DNA of 64,000 nt from positions 124,001 to 188,000 of the forward strand of contig NZ_JBHTIK010000001.1 of NCBI RefSeq assembly GCF_042676985.1, read 5' to 3'. Each line of letters opens with the position of its first letter. Position 1 is the first letter of the stretch. The DNA is from Sphingosinicella xenopeptidilytica (GTDB taxonomy: Bacteria; Pseudomonadota; Alphaproteobacteria; Sphingomonadales; Sphingomonadaceae). Below are positions 44,223-53,733 of the stretch, piece after piece. The position numbers and the translations under genes are program-made. The notes under the pieces are model-generated. The model worked only from the letters and a program-made list of their open reading frames with translations. It was not told the DNA's origin and ran no database searches.

Positions 44223-44933
44223 GAGTTCATCCACCCATGCGGGGACCAGTTCGCCCGCGCGGCCGTGGCGGGCTTCATCGAAAAAGTGCGTGCCTTCGGA
44301 AGGATCGAGATTGATCTCGAGCGTATGCGCGCCGTAGTGCCGCGCGCCCTGCACGAAGCCCGCGGCCGGATACACAGCGCCCGACGTGCCGATCGAGACG
44401 AACAGGTCGCACGCGGCGAGCGCCGCCTCGATCCGGTCCATGTGGTACGGCATCTCGCCGAACCAGACGATATCGGGCCTGAGCCGCCCGTGCGCGGCGC
44501 AGCGGGTGCAGGCGGGACCGTCCGACAGCGTTTCGGGCGCTTCCTGCCGCTCGCCGCAGGCAAGGCAGAGCGCGCTTTTGAGTTCGCCGTGCATGTGCAC
44601 CATGCGCGCCGCGCCCGCGCGCTCGTGGAGGTCGTCGACATTCTGCGTGACGATGAGGAGATTGCCCGACCATTCGGCATCGAGCCGGGCGAGCGCATCG
44701 TGCGCGGGATTGGGGGCGACGCGGGCGAGCGCGGCGCGGCGGGCATCGTAGAACGCCTGCACCAGCGCCGGATCGCGGCGGAACGCCTGCGGGGTCGCCA
44801 CGTCCTCGACGCGGTGGCCTTCCCAGAGGCCGTCCGGCCCGCGGAAGGTCGGAACGCCGCTTTCCGCCGAAATGCCCGCGCCCGTAAGCACGACGATGCT
44901 TTGAAACCCCGCGCCTCGCATGATCTTGCGCAC
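44211..44933 (-). CDS. cobB: NAD-dependent protein deacylase (sirtuin, CobB)
   Basis: A 240-residue class III sirtuin that removes acetyl or succinyl groups from lysines. Signatures in order are VVLTGAGISAESGVPTFRG, VTQNVDDLHERAGA, the catalytic His in VHMHGEL, zinc cysteines in CLACGE and CTRC, and IVWFGEMPYHM. The Tyr/Arg pair of desuccinylases may be present in the AFRRDPALVQAFYDARR helix. Start ATG 44933 or ATG 44921. Confidence 0.93.
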   Translation of the reverse strand: MRKIMRGAGFQSIVVLTGAGISAESGVPTFRGPDGLWEGHRVEDVATPQAFRRDPALVQAFYDARRAALARVAPNPAHDALARLDAEWSGNLLIVTQNVDDLHERAGAARMVHMHGELKSALCLACGERQEAPETLSDGPACTRCAAHGRLRPDIVWFGEMPYHMDRIEAALAACDLFVSIGTSGAVYPAAGFVQGARHYGAHTLEINLDPSEGTHFFDEARHGRAGELVPAWVDELLQR

Positions 44934-44991
44934 CGCTCCCCGATTGGCCAGAGATACGCCTTCGCATCAGCGTTCAAGGGGTTCAAGGTTT

Positions 44992-45795
44992 ATGGCGAAG
45001 CGTAGCGGTGCGGCACGGATCGGCGTCCTCGGTGCGGGCGGGCGCATGGGGCAGAGCATCATCGAACGCGTGCTGGCCACGAAAGACGCCGTGCTGGCAG
45101 GCGCCGCCGAGAAGCCGGGGCACCCCGCCATGGGCCGCAGCATCGCGCCGAGCCTCGTCATCTGCGCGAACACGCTGGCGCTCGCGCACAGCGCCGACGT
45201 GCTCGTGGATTTCACGATTCCGGACGCGCTCGAGGAGAACCTGACCGCGGCGTGCGACGCATCCTGCGCGATCGTGATCGGCACGACGGGCCTGACGCCG
45301 AAGCACCACAGACTGATCGACGAGGCGGCGAAGACGATTGCCGTGCTGCAGACGGCGAACACCAGCCTTGGCGTTACCATGCTCGCCGCGCTGGTGAAGG
45401 AGGCGGCGAGCCGCCTCGGTGACGATTGGGACATCGAGATTGCCGAGATGCATCACCGCCACAAGGTGGATGCCCCTTCCGGCACCGCGCTGATGCTGGG
45501 CGAGGCTGCGGCTGCCGGGCGCGGCGTCAAGCTGGCGAACGTCGCCGCGAAGGGCCGCGCGGGCGCGGACGCGGCGCGCAAGGTGGGCGAGATCGGCTTT
45601 GCGGCGCTGCGCGGCGGATCGGTGGCGGGCGACCACGTGGTGATCCTGGCAGCGGACGGCGAACGGCTGGAGCTCGGCCACCGCGCCGAATCACGCGAGA
45701 TCTTCGCGCGCGGCGCGGTGCGCGCGGCGCTGTGGCTCGCGGGGAAGCCGGCCGGGCGCTACACGATGAACGAGGTGCTTGGGCTCGGCGCCTGA
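44992..45795 (+). CDS. dapB: 4-hydroxy-tetrahydrodipicolinate reductase
   Basis: DapB reduces HTPA in the lysine and diaminopimelate pathway. The 267-residue protein has the dinucleotide motif GVLGAGGRMGQSI, VLVDFTIPDALEEN, GTTGL and the catalytic IAEMHHRHKVDAPSGTA with its His-His and Lys. ATG 44992 (MAKRSG) is used; an in-frame upstream start would overlap cobB. The following ABM gene starts 16 bases after its stop. Confidence 0.96.
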   Translation: MAKRSGAARIGVLGAGGRMGQSIIERVLATKDAVLAGAAEKPGHPAMGRSIAPSLVICANTLALAHSADVLVDFTIPDALEENLTAACDASCAIVIGTTGLTPKHHRLIDEAAKTIAVLQTANTSLGVTMLAALVKEAASRLGDDWDIEIAEMHHRHKVDAPSGTALMLGEAAAAGRGVKLANVAAKGRAGADAARKVGEIGFAALRGGSVAGDHVVILAADGERLELGHRAESREIFARGAVRAALWLAGKPAGRYTMNEVLGLGA

Positions 45796-45811
45796 CGAGG
45801 GAGGGATCACG

Positions 45812-46105
45812 ATGACTGTGCTACGCCACTACCTGATGCGCGCCGCCGAGGGGCGCGGCGACGCGCTCGGCCGCGCGCTTGAAACGCTCGCCGGGAAGGT
45901 GCGGCCGCTCGCGGGTTGCGAGAAGGTGGAGATGTTCGCCGACGCGGGCGACGCCGACGCCTTCATCTTCATCGAATACTGGTCGTCCGTCGATGCCCAC
46001 AAGGCGGCGGGCGCGGCGCTCGGCAAGGAAGCCTTCGCAGGCGTGATGGCGCTGCTGGCGGGACCACCGGAGGGGCGCTACCTCAATCCCGTGGCGCTGC
46101 CCTAG
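45812..46105 (+). CDS. Antibiotic-biosynthesis-monooxygenase (ABM) domain protein
   Basis: A 97-residue ABM/YgiN-like protein with a dimeric ferredoxin-like fold. LAGKVRPLAGCEKVEMFADA, FIFIEYWSSVDAHKAAG and FAGVMALL are the usual pattern, close to putative quinol monooxygenases. The TAG stop lies within CTAG (46102-46105), which also supplies the stop of the convergent DUF2244 gene. Substrate unknown. Confidence 0.75.
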   Translation: MTVLRHYLMRAAEGRGDALGRALETLAGKVRPLAGCEKVEMFADAGDADAFIFIEYWSSVDAHKAAGAALGKEAFAGVMALLAGPPEGRYLNPVALP

Positions 46106-46548
46106 CCGCGAAGCGCGCGTTTCAGCACGCTATAAACCTCCTGCCGCTCGCGCGGGGTGAGGAAGCGGCCGACGAGAAGCCGGCGCCCGCGCTCGCCGAG
46201 CCAGAGCCGGTTTTCGGGCGGGCTCAGCGCTTCCAGCTCGACGCGCGTGAACAGCGGCTCAAGCCGGAACTCGCGCGCGCTGCCATCTGCCGCGATGCGG
46301 CTGTAGAGCAGCCCGGAGGCATCGAGCCGCACGCGCTCATAGGCGCGTGACGCGCGAGCCGCCGCGCGAAACGCCCAGACGAGGAGCGCGAGATCGGCGA
46401 CCACGAACGGCAGGATCGGCCAGGCGCCGAGCGCGATGAACCGCGCCGAGGCGAGCAGCATTACGAGCGCGGTGCCGACGACGATCCAGAGTGCCGGGCG
46501 GGCGCCGAGCGGGGGCGGAGGCATCAGCTTCAGATCGAGCGTCGTCAT
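46102..46548 (-). CDS. DUF2244 membrane protein
   Basis: A 148-residue protein with two adjacent transmembrane helices (ALWIVVGTALVMLLASARF and ILPFVVADLALLVWAF). A cytoplasmic C-terminal domain ends in LVGRFLTPRERQEVYSVLKRAL, the DUF2244 hallmark. ATG 46548 (MTTLDLKLMPPPP) is chosen. A much longer upstream frame runs antisense through the nth gene and is rejected. Function unknown; it is often found beside nth in this group. Confidence 0.8.
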   Translation of the reverse strand: MTTLDLKLMPPPPLGARPALWIVVGTALVMLLASARFIALGAWPILPFVVADLALLVWAFRAAARASRAYERVRLDASGLLYSRIAADGSAREFRLEPLFTRVELEALSPPENRLWLGERGRRLLVGRFLTPRERQEVYSVLKRALRG

Positions 46549-46596
46549 GGGTCTGCACTCTACCAATGCAGAGGCGGGTGCGGTAGGCGGAGAGAC

Positions 46597-47232
46597 ATGA
46601 AGCCGCAGATCATCGCTCGATTTTTCGACCATCTCGCCGAAGCCGATCCCACCCCGGAAACCGAACTCGATTACGTGAACGACTACACGCTGCTCGTCGC
46701 CGTCGTGCTCTCCGCGCAGGCGACCGACGCGGGCGTCAACAAGGCGACGAAGGCACTGTTCGCAAAAGTGCAGGATCCGGCCGCAATGCTGGCGCTCGGC
46801 GAAGCGGGGCTGAAGCAGCACATCAAGACGATCGGCCTCTACAACGCCAAGGCCGCGAACGTGATCGCACTGTCGCAGATCCTGCTCGAAAAGCACGGCG
46901 GCGAGGTCCCCCGCGACCGCGCGAGCCTGGAGGCACTCCCCGGTGTCGGCCGCAAGACCGCGAACGTCGTGCTCAACGTCGCCTTCGGGGAAGAAACCTT
47001 CGCGGTCGACACGCACGTGTTCCGCGTTTCCAACCGAACGGGCCTCGCACCGGGCAAGACCCCGCTCGCGGTCGAACTGAAGCTGGAGAAGGCGATTCCG
47101 AAGCCCTATCGCCGCCACGCGCACCACTGGCTGATCCTGCTCGGCCGCCACACGTGCAAGGCGCGGAAACCGGAATGCTGGCATTGCGTCGTGGTGAGCG
47201 AATGCGAATATGACGCCAAGACGATAGCATGA
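46597..47232 (+). CDS. nth: Endonuclease III
   Basis: Nth is a DNA glycosylase and AP lyase for oxidised pyrimidines. The 211-residue protein has VLSAQATDAGVNKAT, the helix-hairpin-helix with catalytic Lys in LPGVGRKTANVVL, and catalytic Asp in FAVDTHVFRVSNR. A C-terminal 4Fe-4S site has cysteines at about 187, 194, 197 and 203 (C-x6-C-x2-C-x5-C). It diverges from DUF2244 and is followed by a structured leader. Confidence 0.96.
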   Translation: MKPQIIARFFDHLAEADPTPETELDYVNDYTLLVAVVLSAQATDAGVNKATKALFAKVQDPAAMLALGEAGLKQHIKTIGLYNAKAANVIALSQILLEKHGGEVPRDRASLEALPGVGRKTANVVLNVAFGEETFAVDTHVFRVSNRTGLAPGKTPLAVELKLEKAIPKPYRRHAHHWLILLGRHTCKARKPECWHCVVVSECEYDAKTIA

Positions 47233-47284
47233 GCATGATGGGGCATGAGCGATTCACTTCGCGTTCAGATGGAGACGTTATGAA

Positions 47285-47357
47285 CGGTACGCATAGTGAC
47301 ATTGTAGCGTTTGCGTACCGCCGGACCGCGAACCCGCCTGATGGGGGGCGGTCCGGC
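47285..47357 (+). promoter_or_regulatory. Two consecutive long hairpins before a lipoprotein gene
   Basis: Hairpin 1 pairs CGGTACGCA (47285-47293) with TGCGTACCG (47312-47320) around an 18-base loop. Hairpin 2 pairs GCCGGACCGC (47320-47329) with GCGGTCCGGC (47348-47357), also around an 18-base loop. They share base 47320 and end 27 bases before the ATG at 47385. No T-run follows. They may be a structured 5' leader, a terminator pair for nth, or protein-binding sites. Confidence 0.4.
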
Positions 47358-47384
47358 AAGTCGCCCTGCGCGGAGCAACGCCCC

Positions 47385-47774
47385 ATGGCACGGCACATCC
47401 CCTTCATCACGGCTGGATTCGCGACGCTGGCGCTGGCGGCCTGTTCCACGCCCGAAGCGCCGGTCGAACCCGCGCCTGCGCCGCAGGCGGAAAGCGGCGA
47501 ACGTTGTGTCGGCCTTGCCGCGATCCGGAGCACCAAGGTCGTCGACGATTCGACGATCGACTTCACCATGCGCGACGGTCGCATCCTCAGAAACACGCTG
47601 CCGCACGCCTGCCCCTCGCTCGGCTTCGAGGAGGCCTTCACCTATTCGACCTCGCTGTCGCAGCTCTGCTCCACCGATATCATCACCGTGGTGCTCCAGG
47701 GCGGCGGCCCCCGGCTCGGCGCGAGCTGCGGGCTCGGCACCTTCGTGCCCCACACGCCGATCAAGGGCGAATAG
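47385..47774 (+). CDS. Small lipoprotein, DUF6491-like
   Basis: A 129-residue lipoprotein with lipobox ALAAC after a short signal peptide, then a Pro/Ala/Glu-rich linker. The globular part has four cysteines (GERCVGLAAI, LPHACPSLGF, LSQLCSTD, GASCGLGTF). It resembles the DUF6491 family of sphingomonad and xanthomonad periplasmic proteins of unknown function. ATG 47385 is preceded by GGAG and is preferred over an in-frame upstream start. Its leader carries two large hairpins. Confidence 0.7.
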   Translation: MARHIPFITAGFATLALAACSTPEAPVEPAPAPQAESGERCVGLAAIRSTKVVDDSTIDFTMRDGRILRNTLPHACPSLGFEEAFTYSTSLSQLCSTDIITVVLQGGGPRLGASCGLGTFVPHTPIKGE

Positions 47775-47844
47775 CGCCCGCGCGCTTTTCCCGCTGGCCT
47801 GCACGCCCGCGCTTTGTTAAGCGTGCCCGCCGAAACGGCGACCG

Positions 47845-47921
<77 letters not shown>

Positions 47922-47929
47922 GTCTTTTT

Positions 47930-48012
47930 GTTGTCCCTCAAACGCCGGGCGGCCGCATCCGCGGCCTTGGCTTTCCTCGCATTAGCTCGGGCGGCCGGTC
48001 GGCCTTGCGAAC
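47930..48012 (+). repeat. Structured tandem repeat, copy 1
   Basis: An 83-base unit beginning GTTGTCCCTCAAACGCCGGG and ending GCCTTGCGAAC. It contains GGCCGC-ATCC-GCGGCC (47951-47966) and GGCCGGTCGGCC near its end, two clear hairpins. Copy 2 starts 94 bases further on. It resembles dispersed structured repeats placed after genes in sphingomonads; no coding frame is evident. Confidence 0.75.
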
Positions 48013-48023
48013 AAGTTCGGGGG

Positions 48024-48105
48024 GTTGTCCCTCAAACGCCGGGCGGCCACATCCGTGGCCTTGGCTTCCTCGCATGAGCTCGGGCGGCCGGTCGGCCTTG
48101 CGAAC
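48024..48105 (+). repeat. Structured tandem repeat, copy 2
   Basis: An 82-base copy of the preceding unit with a few substitutions and one deleted T. Its first hairpin is GGCCAC-ATCC-GTGGCC (48045-48060). Relative to copy 1 a G-C pair has become A-T, so both sides changed together. Pairing has been kept, which argues the hairpin matters. It lies between the tRNA and the 3' end of the convergent acetyltransferase gene. Confidence 0.75.
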
Positions 48106-48134
48106 CCTTCGGGTTCGGAATTGCGCGGGGCCTT

Positions 48135-48815
48135 TCAGTCCGGGCGGCGGAGGAAGGCGACGTTCATGGGGCGGCGCAGGGTGAAGCCGATCGATGCGTA
48201 GAGCGTGATCGCGGGTGTGTTCGATGCGAAAGCGTGGAGGAAGGGCTGCGCGCCGCTTTCGAAGATCGCCTGCATGGCATGGAGCGAGAGCCGCTTGCCG
48301 AGGCCCTTGCCGCGGTGATCGGGATGCGTACAGACGCCGCTGAGCTCCGTATAGCCGGGCTGGCGCATTCGCTCGCCCGCCATGGCGATGAGCGCGCCCT
48401 TGTAGCGCACGCCCCAGAATCGGCCGAGCGCCAGGGCTTCGAGCGAGAAGGGGCCGGGTTTCGTCAGTTCCGCAAGGACAAGCATTGCCTCTGCATCGGC
48501 CCGGCCAAGCGTTACGATCTCCGCATCGGGGAACGGGCGCGGCGGCTGCACAGCAAGCATCTGCACGGCATCTGCGGCTGATACGGTTTCGAAGCCCTGC
48601 GGCGGCACGACCGGATCGGCCATCAGGAGGACCAGGCTTTCCCCCGGAGCGGCAAGCGCACCAAGCGCGGCGAGCGCCGCCGGACTGTTATCGAGGGTTG
48701 CGGCCATCGGGCCGATCGACGTGCGGTAGCGGCGCGCGAGGGCACCGCCCTCCGCAACATCGGCGTGCAGCGTACCGAGCGCCTGCCAGATCGGCCGATC
48801 GAGAACGTGCATCAT
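48135..48815 (-). CDS. GNAT-family N-acetyltransferase
   Basis: A 226-residue protein whose C-terminal 100 residues are a FR47-like GNAT domain: YTELSGVCTHPDHRGKGLGKRL holds the acetyl-CoA loop (R-G-K-G-L-G), followed by PFLHAFASNTPAITLYASIGF. The N-terminal half is a degenerate GNAT-like extension seen in many FR47 proteins. The ATG 48815 overlaps the stop of the MarR gene (TGATG), so the two form an operon. Substrate unknown. Confidence 0.83.
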   Translation of the reverse strand: MMHVLDRPIWQALGTLHADVAEGGALARRYRTSIGPMAATLDNSPAALAALGALAAPGESLVLLMADPVVPPQGFETVSAADAVQMLAVQPPRPFPDAEIVTLGRADAEAMLVLAELTKPGPFSLEALALGRFWGVRYKGALIAMAGERMRQPGYTELSGVCTHPDHRGKGLGKRLSLHAMQAIFESGAQPFLHAFASNTPAITLYASIGFTLRRPMNVAFLRRPD

Positions 48816-49312
48816 CACAGGGGCGATTCCTCCCGCAGCGCCGCGACGCGTTCGGGCAGGGGAATGTCGCGAAGCGCCCCTTCCAGCGCATCGAGCTGAT
48901 CGAGCAGCGGCCCCGCGAGGGGCCTGCACAGTTCGGCGACCGCGCGATCGATCCGTGGCCAGAGTTCGGCCCGCAGGCGCGCCACGAGCGCCTTTCCGGC
49001 CGGGGCAAGCGCGACAAGACGGACGCGCGCGTCGCCTTCGGATTTCAGGACTTCGAGAGAGCCCGCCTCTACAAGAAGGCCCACCGCGCGCGTGGCCCCT
49101 GGCTGTGTAATGCCGAGCGCAAGCGCGAGATCGCCGATGGTAACCGGGCCGAGCCGCTCGACGGCCACAAGCACGGGGCACTGGCTCGCCTGAACCGAAA
49201 GCCCGCCATCATCGAGAATGCGCTGTGTTTCCGATTGCAGCTGTTCCCCGATCCGCCGCAGCCTGGTGCCGAGGGACAGGTGACCGAGCGCGCGCACGAC
49301 ATCATCGACCAT
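48815..49312 (-). CDS. MarR-family transcriptional regulator
   Basis: A 165-residue MarR protein. The winged helix contains VAVERLGPVTIGDLALALGITQPGATRAVG and the wing LEVLKSEGDARVRLVALAPAGKAL (both broken by loops). MarR proteins repress adjacent genes until a small ligand binds. The regulator is co-translated with an acetyltransferase and divergent from an EamA transporter. An inverted repeat in the 160-base gap could control both directions. Confidence 0.88.
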   Translation of the reverse strand: MVDDVVRALGHLSLGTRLRRIGEQLQSETQRILDDGGLSVQASQCPVLVAVERLGPVTIGDLALALGITQPGATRAVGLLVEAGSLEVLKSEGDARVRLVALAPAGKALVARLRAELWPRIDRAVAELCRPLAGPLLDQLDALEGALRDIPLPERVAALREESPL

Positions 49313-49326
49313 ACTTCATTCAATCC

Positions 49327-49350
49327 ATAAGTAGATATATAACTGCTTAT
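49327..49350. promoter_or_regulatory. Candidate MarR operator
   Basis: TAAGTAG (49328-49334) and CTGCTTA (49343-49349) form an inverted repeat with one mismatch around an 8-base AT-rich centre, in an AT-rich patch 15 bases upstream of the marR-type start. Arm length and spacing suit a MarR dimer. Confidence 0.4.
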
Positions 49351-49472
49351 ATAAATACCGGCGGCACTATGCAAGAAAGGAAGCGTAAAGGCGCAGCCAT
49401 GCCGTGCGAGCAGGTCTGGCCTGCAATTGCAAAGACCTGTCGCGCGCGGGCGATAACCGTATAGAGACGCGA

Positions 49473-50390
49473 ATGGCCGAATCGTCCTCTCCCCCGGCGC
49501 AGGCCGGCCTGCCGCCGTTGCATCTGCTGCTGGCGCTGGCGGTCGTTGCTGTTTGGGGTACCAACTTCGTGGTGATCCGCGTTGCGCTCGACGATCTGCC
49601 GCCGCTGTTGTTCGCGGCGCTGCGCTTTACCTTCGCCTTCCTGCCGGCCGCGTTTTTCATCCGGCGCCCCGCGGTGCGCTGGCAGGCGCTCGCGGCCTAT
49701 GGCGTGCTGATCGGGTTCGGGCAGTTCGGGCTGCTTTACATCGCGATGCGGAGCGACATCTCGCCGGGGCTCGCCTCGCTCGTCGTGCAGTCGCAGGTGT
49801 TCTTCACGATCGGGCTCGCTATGTATTTCGGGCGGGAACGGCTGCAATCTTTCCAGATCGCCGCGTTGCTGCTCGCGACCGCCGGGATCGTCGTGATCCT
49901 TGCGCATACGGACGGCAGCACGACGCCGCTCGGCCTCGGCCTCGTGCTGATCGCCGCGATGAGCTGGGGGATCGGCAACCACGTCGCGCGGACGAGCGGG
50001 ACGAGCGACATGCTGAGCTTCGTCGTCTGGTCGAGCCTGTTTTCGGTGCCGCCGCTCATCATCGGCTCGCTGCTGTTCGAAGGCCCGGCATCGATCGGCG
50101 CGGCGCTGGCGCGGGCAGACACTGCCACGTGGGCGGCGGTGCTGTGGCAATCGGTGGGCAACACGCTGTTCGGATATGCCGCGTGGGGCTGGCTGCTCGC
50201 GCGGCACCCGGCAGCGACGATCACGCCGAGCGCGCTGCTCGTGCCCGTTTTCGGCATGGCGTCGTCCGCGATCCTGCTGGGCGAAGGCCTGCCGGACTGG
50301 AAGCTGCTGGCCGCGGCGCTGGTGATGGGGGGCCTCGCGGTCAACATTCTCTGGCCACTTGCAGCACCGCGTTTTCAGCGCCGACGTTAG
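49473..50390 (+). CDS. EamA/DMT-family transporter
   Basis: A 305-residue membrane protein with about ten transmembrane segments in two EamA halves. VVAVWGTNFVVIRVALDDLP and LLFAALRFTFAFLPAAFFIRRP open it, and SWGIGNHVARTSG begins the second half. It resembles YdeD/EamA-type exporters of cysteine or other amino-acid metabolites. ATG 49473 is chosen; an in-frame upstream ATG adds 23 hydrophilic residues. It diverges from the MarR gene and may be its target. Confidence 0.88.
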   Translation: MAESSSPPAQAGLPPLHLLLALAVVAVWGTNFVVIRVALDDLPPLLFAALRFTFAFLPAAFFIRRPAVRWQALAAYGVLIGFGQFGLLYIAMRSDISPGLASLVVQSQVFFTIGLAMYFGRERLQSFQIAALLLATAGIVVILAHTDGSTTPLGLGLVLIAAMSWGIGNHVARTSGTSDMLSFVVWSSLFSVPPLIIGSLLFEGPASIGAALARADTATWAAVLWQSVGNTLFGYAAWGWLLARHPAATITPSALLVPVFGMASSAILLGEGLPDWKLLAAALVMGGLAVNILWPLAAPRFQRRR

Positions 50391-50471
50391 CCGACACGAT
50401 CAGGCATTTCATCGCGCGCCGCATTCGCTTAGCAGGCTAACCAGCCAAGCAACGAGAATGGGGATTTGCCG

Positions 50472-51644
50472 ATGTCCGAAACCGCCGCTGCGATTTCTGC
50501 CCGGGTCGAAGCGTTCGTGCGCGAGGTGATCGTGCCCTATGAGCATGACCCGCGCCTTGGCTTGCACGGCCCTTCGGAGGATCTGGTGCGCGAGCTTCGG
50601 GAGAAGGCGCGCGCGGCGGGCGTGATGACGCCGCACATCTTCGCGGACGGATCGCACCTCAACCAGCGCGATACGGCGACGGTTCTGAAAAAATCCGGCC
50701 TGTCGCCGCTGGGGCCGGTGGCCGTGAACACGATGGCGCCCGACGAGGGCAATATGTACCTGCTCGGCAAGGTCGGCAGCCCCGAGCAGAAGGCGCGCTT
50801 CCTCAGCCCGCTCGTTTCGGGCGAGGCGCGCTCGGCATTCTTCATGACCGAACCCGCCGACGAAGGCGGTGCGGGTTCCGACCCATCGATGATGCAGACG
50901 ACGTGCCGGCAGGACGGCAACCACTGGGTGATCAATGGCCGCAAGGCGTTCATCACCGGCGCGGAGGGCGCGAAGGTCGGCATCGTGATGGCGAAATCGG
51001 AGGCCACTGATGGAACCGGGGGCGCGTGCATGTTCCTCGTCGACCTGCCCGACCCGGCGATCCGCATCGAGCGCGTGCTCGATACCATCGATTCCTCGAT
51101 GCCGGGCGGCCACGCCATCATCGCCATCGAGAACCTGCGCGTGCCCGCCGACCAGATGCTGGGCGCGAGCGGCGAGGGTTTCAAGTACGCGCAGGTACGC
51201 CTTTCTCCCGCGCGGCTTTCGCACTGTATGCGCTGGTGGGGCGCAGCGGCCCGCGCACACGAAATCGCCAGCGCCTATGCGTGCAGGCGGCAGGCGTTCG
51301 GCAAGCTGCTCGTCGACCACGAGGGCGTCGGCTTCATGCTCGCTGAAAACCTCATCGACCTGAAACAGGCCGAGCTGATGATCGACTGGTGCGCCGACGT
51401 GCTCGACACGGGCGCGCTCGGCACGGTGGAAAGCTCGATGGCGAAGGTCGCGGTTTCCGAAGCGCTGATGCGCGTCGCGGACCGCTGCGTGCAGGTGATG
51501 GGCGGCAAGGGCGTTTCAGGAGACACGATCGTGGAGCAGGTGTTCCGCGAAATCCGCGCCTTCCGCATCTACGACGGACCCACTGAAGTCCACAAATGGT
51601 CGCTCGCCAAGAAGATCAAACGCGACACGCTTGCCGCAGGATGA
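50472..51644 (+). CDS. Acyl-CoA dehydrogenase
   Basis: A 390-residue FAD-dependent acyl-CoA dehydrogenase of beta-oxidation type. AFFMTEPADEGGAGSDPSMM (flavin site), HWVINGRKAFITGAEGA and RRQAFGKLLVDHEGV are present. The end GGKGVSGDTIVEQVFREIRAFRIYDGPTEVHK (broken for length) carries the I-Y-D-G-P-T-E motif, with a Glu/Asp in the region of the catalytic base. It is closest to the ACAD10/11-like group. ATG 50472 follows GGGGATTTGCCG. Confidence 0.9.
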   Translation: MSETAAAISARVEAFVREVIVPYEHDPRLGLHGPSEDLVRELREKARAAGVMTPHIFADGSHLNQRDTATVLKKSGLSPLGPVAVNTMAPDEGNMYLLGKVGSPEQKARFLSPLVSGEARSAFFMTEPADEGGAGSDPSMMQTTCRQDGNHWVINGRKAFITGAEGAKVGIVMAKSEATDGTGGACMFLVDLPDPAIRIERVLDTIDSSMPGGHAIIAIENLRVPADQMLGASGEGFKYAQVRLSPARLSHCMRWWGAAARAHEIASAYACRRQAFGKLLVDHEGVGFMLAENLIDLKQAELMIDWCADVLDTGALGTVESSMAKVAVSEALMRVADRCVQVMGGKGVSGDTIVEQVFREIRAFRIYDGPTEVHKWSLAKKIKRDTLAAG

Positions 51645-51727
51645 AAGTGCGGCCCTCGCCACCGGTGGCGGGCGGGAACGTTTACGCCTAAAAGAGCCCC
51701 AAAGTTGAATGAGGGACTGACGGGCGC

Positions 51728-53143
<1,416 letters not shown>

Positions 53144-53150
53144 GGCGCGG

Positions 53151-53729
53151 ATGACGCGCATTCTCGTGATCGACGCGCACCCGGACTCCGATCCGGCGCG
53201 CTTCTGTCATGCGCTCGCGGATGCCTATGCGGAAAGCGCTGCTGGCGCGGGCCATGCCGTCGAGCGGCTGGCGCTGTCGGCGATCGACGTTCCCGTGCTC
53301 AGCAGCCAGACAGACTGGGAGGAGGGCGAGGCCTCTGCCGCCATTCGCGACGCGCAGGCGATGATCGTGCGCGCCGAGCATGTGGTGATCCTGTTCCCGT
53401 TGTGGCTCGGCGACGTGCCCGCGCTGCTGAAGGCGTTCCTCGAACAGGTGTTCCGGCCCGGCTTCGCATTCCCGACCGGACCGCGCAGGCCCAATGCCGG
53501 GCTCCTGAAGGGCAAGTCCGCGCGCATCGTCGTCACCATGGGGATGCCCGCGCTGTTCTACCGCTGGGTGTACCGCGCCCATAGCCTCAAGAGCCTGCGC
53601 AGCAATATCCTGCGCTTCGTCGGCATCGGGCCGATCCGCGAGACGCTGATCGGCAACGTCGAAGGCAGCGCCGGGAACCGCACGGAGGCGCTGGCATCGA
53701 TGCGGCGGCTCGGAGCCGACGCCGCCTGA
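53151..53729 (+). CDS. Flavodoxin-fold NAD(P)H oxidoreductase
   Basis: A 192-residue NQO1/KefF-type flavoprotein. ILVIDAHPDSDPARFCHALADAYAE (broken here) gives the flavin-phosphate loop, and VILFPLWLGDVPALLKAFLEQVF with PGFAF is the family core. It probably reduces quinones or electrophiles. ATG 53151 lies seven bases after the sdaA stop, implying co-transcription. The next gene starts five bases after its stop. Confidence 0.87.
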   Translation: MTRILVIDAHPDSDPARFCHALADAYAESAAGAGHAVERLALSAIDVPVLSSQTDWEEGEASAAIRDAQAMIVRAEHVVILFPLWLGDVPALLKAFLEQVFRPGFAFPTGPRRPNAGLLKGKSARIVVTMGMPALFYRWVYRAHSLKSLRSNILRFVGIGPIRETLIGNVEGSAGNRTEALASMRRLGADAA

Positions 53730-53733
53730 CGCG

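Noticed and set aside
46549..47184. N-terminal extension of DUF2244 antisense to nth
   Set aside because: It would run antisense through the entire endonuclease III gene; the ATG at 46548 gives a family-length protein.
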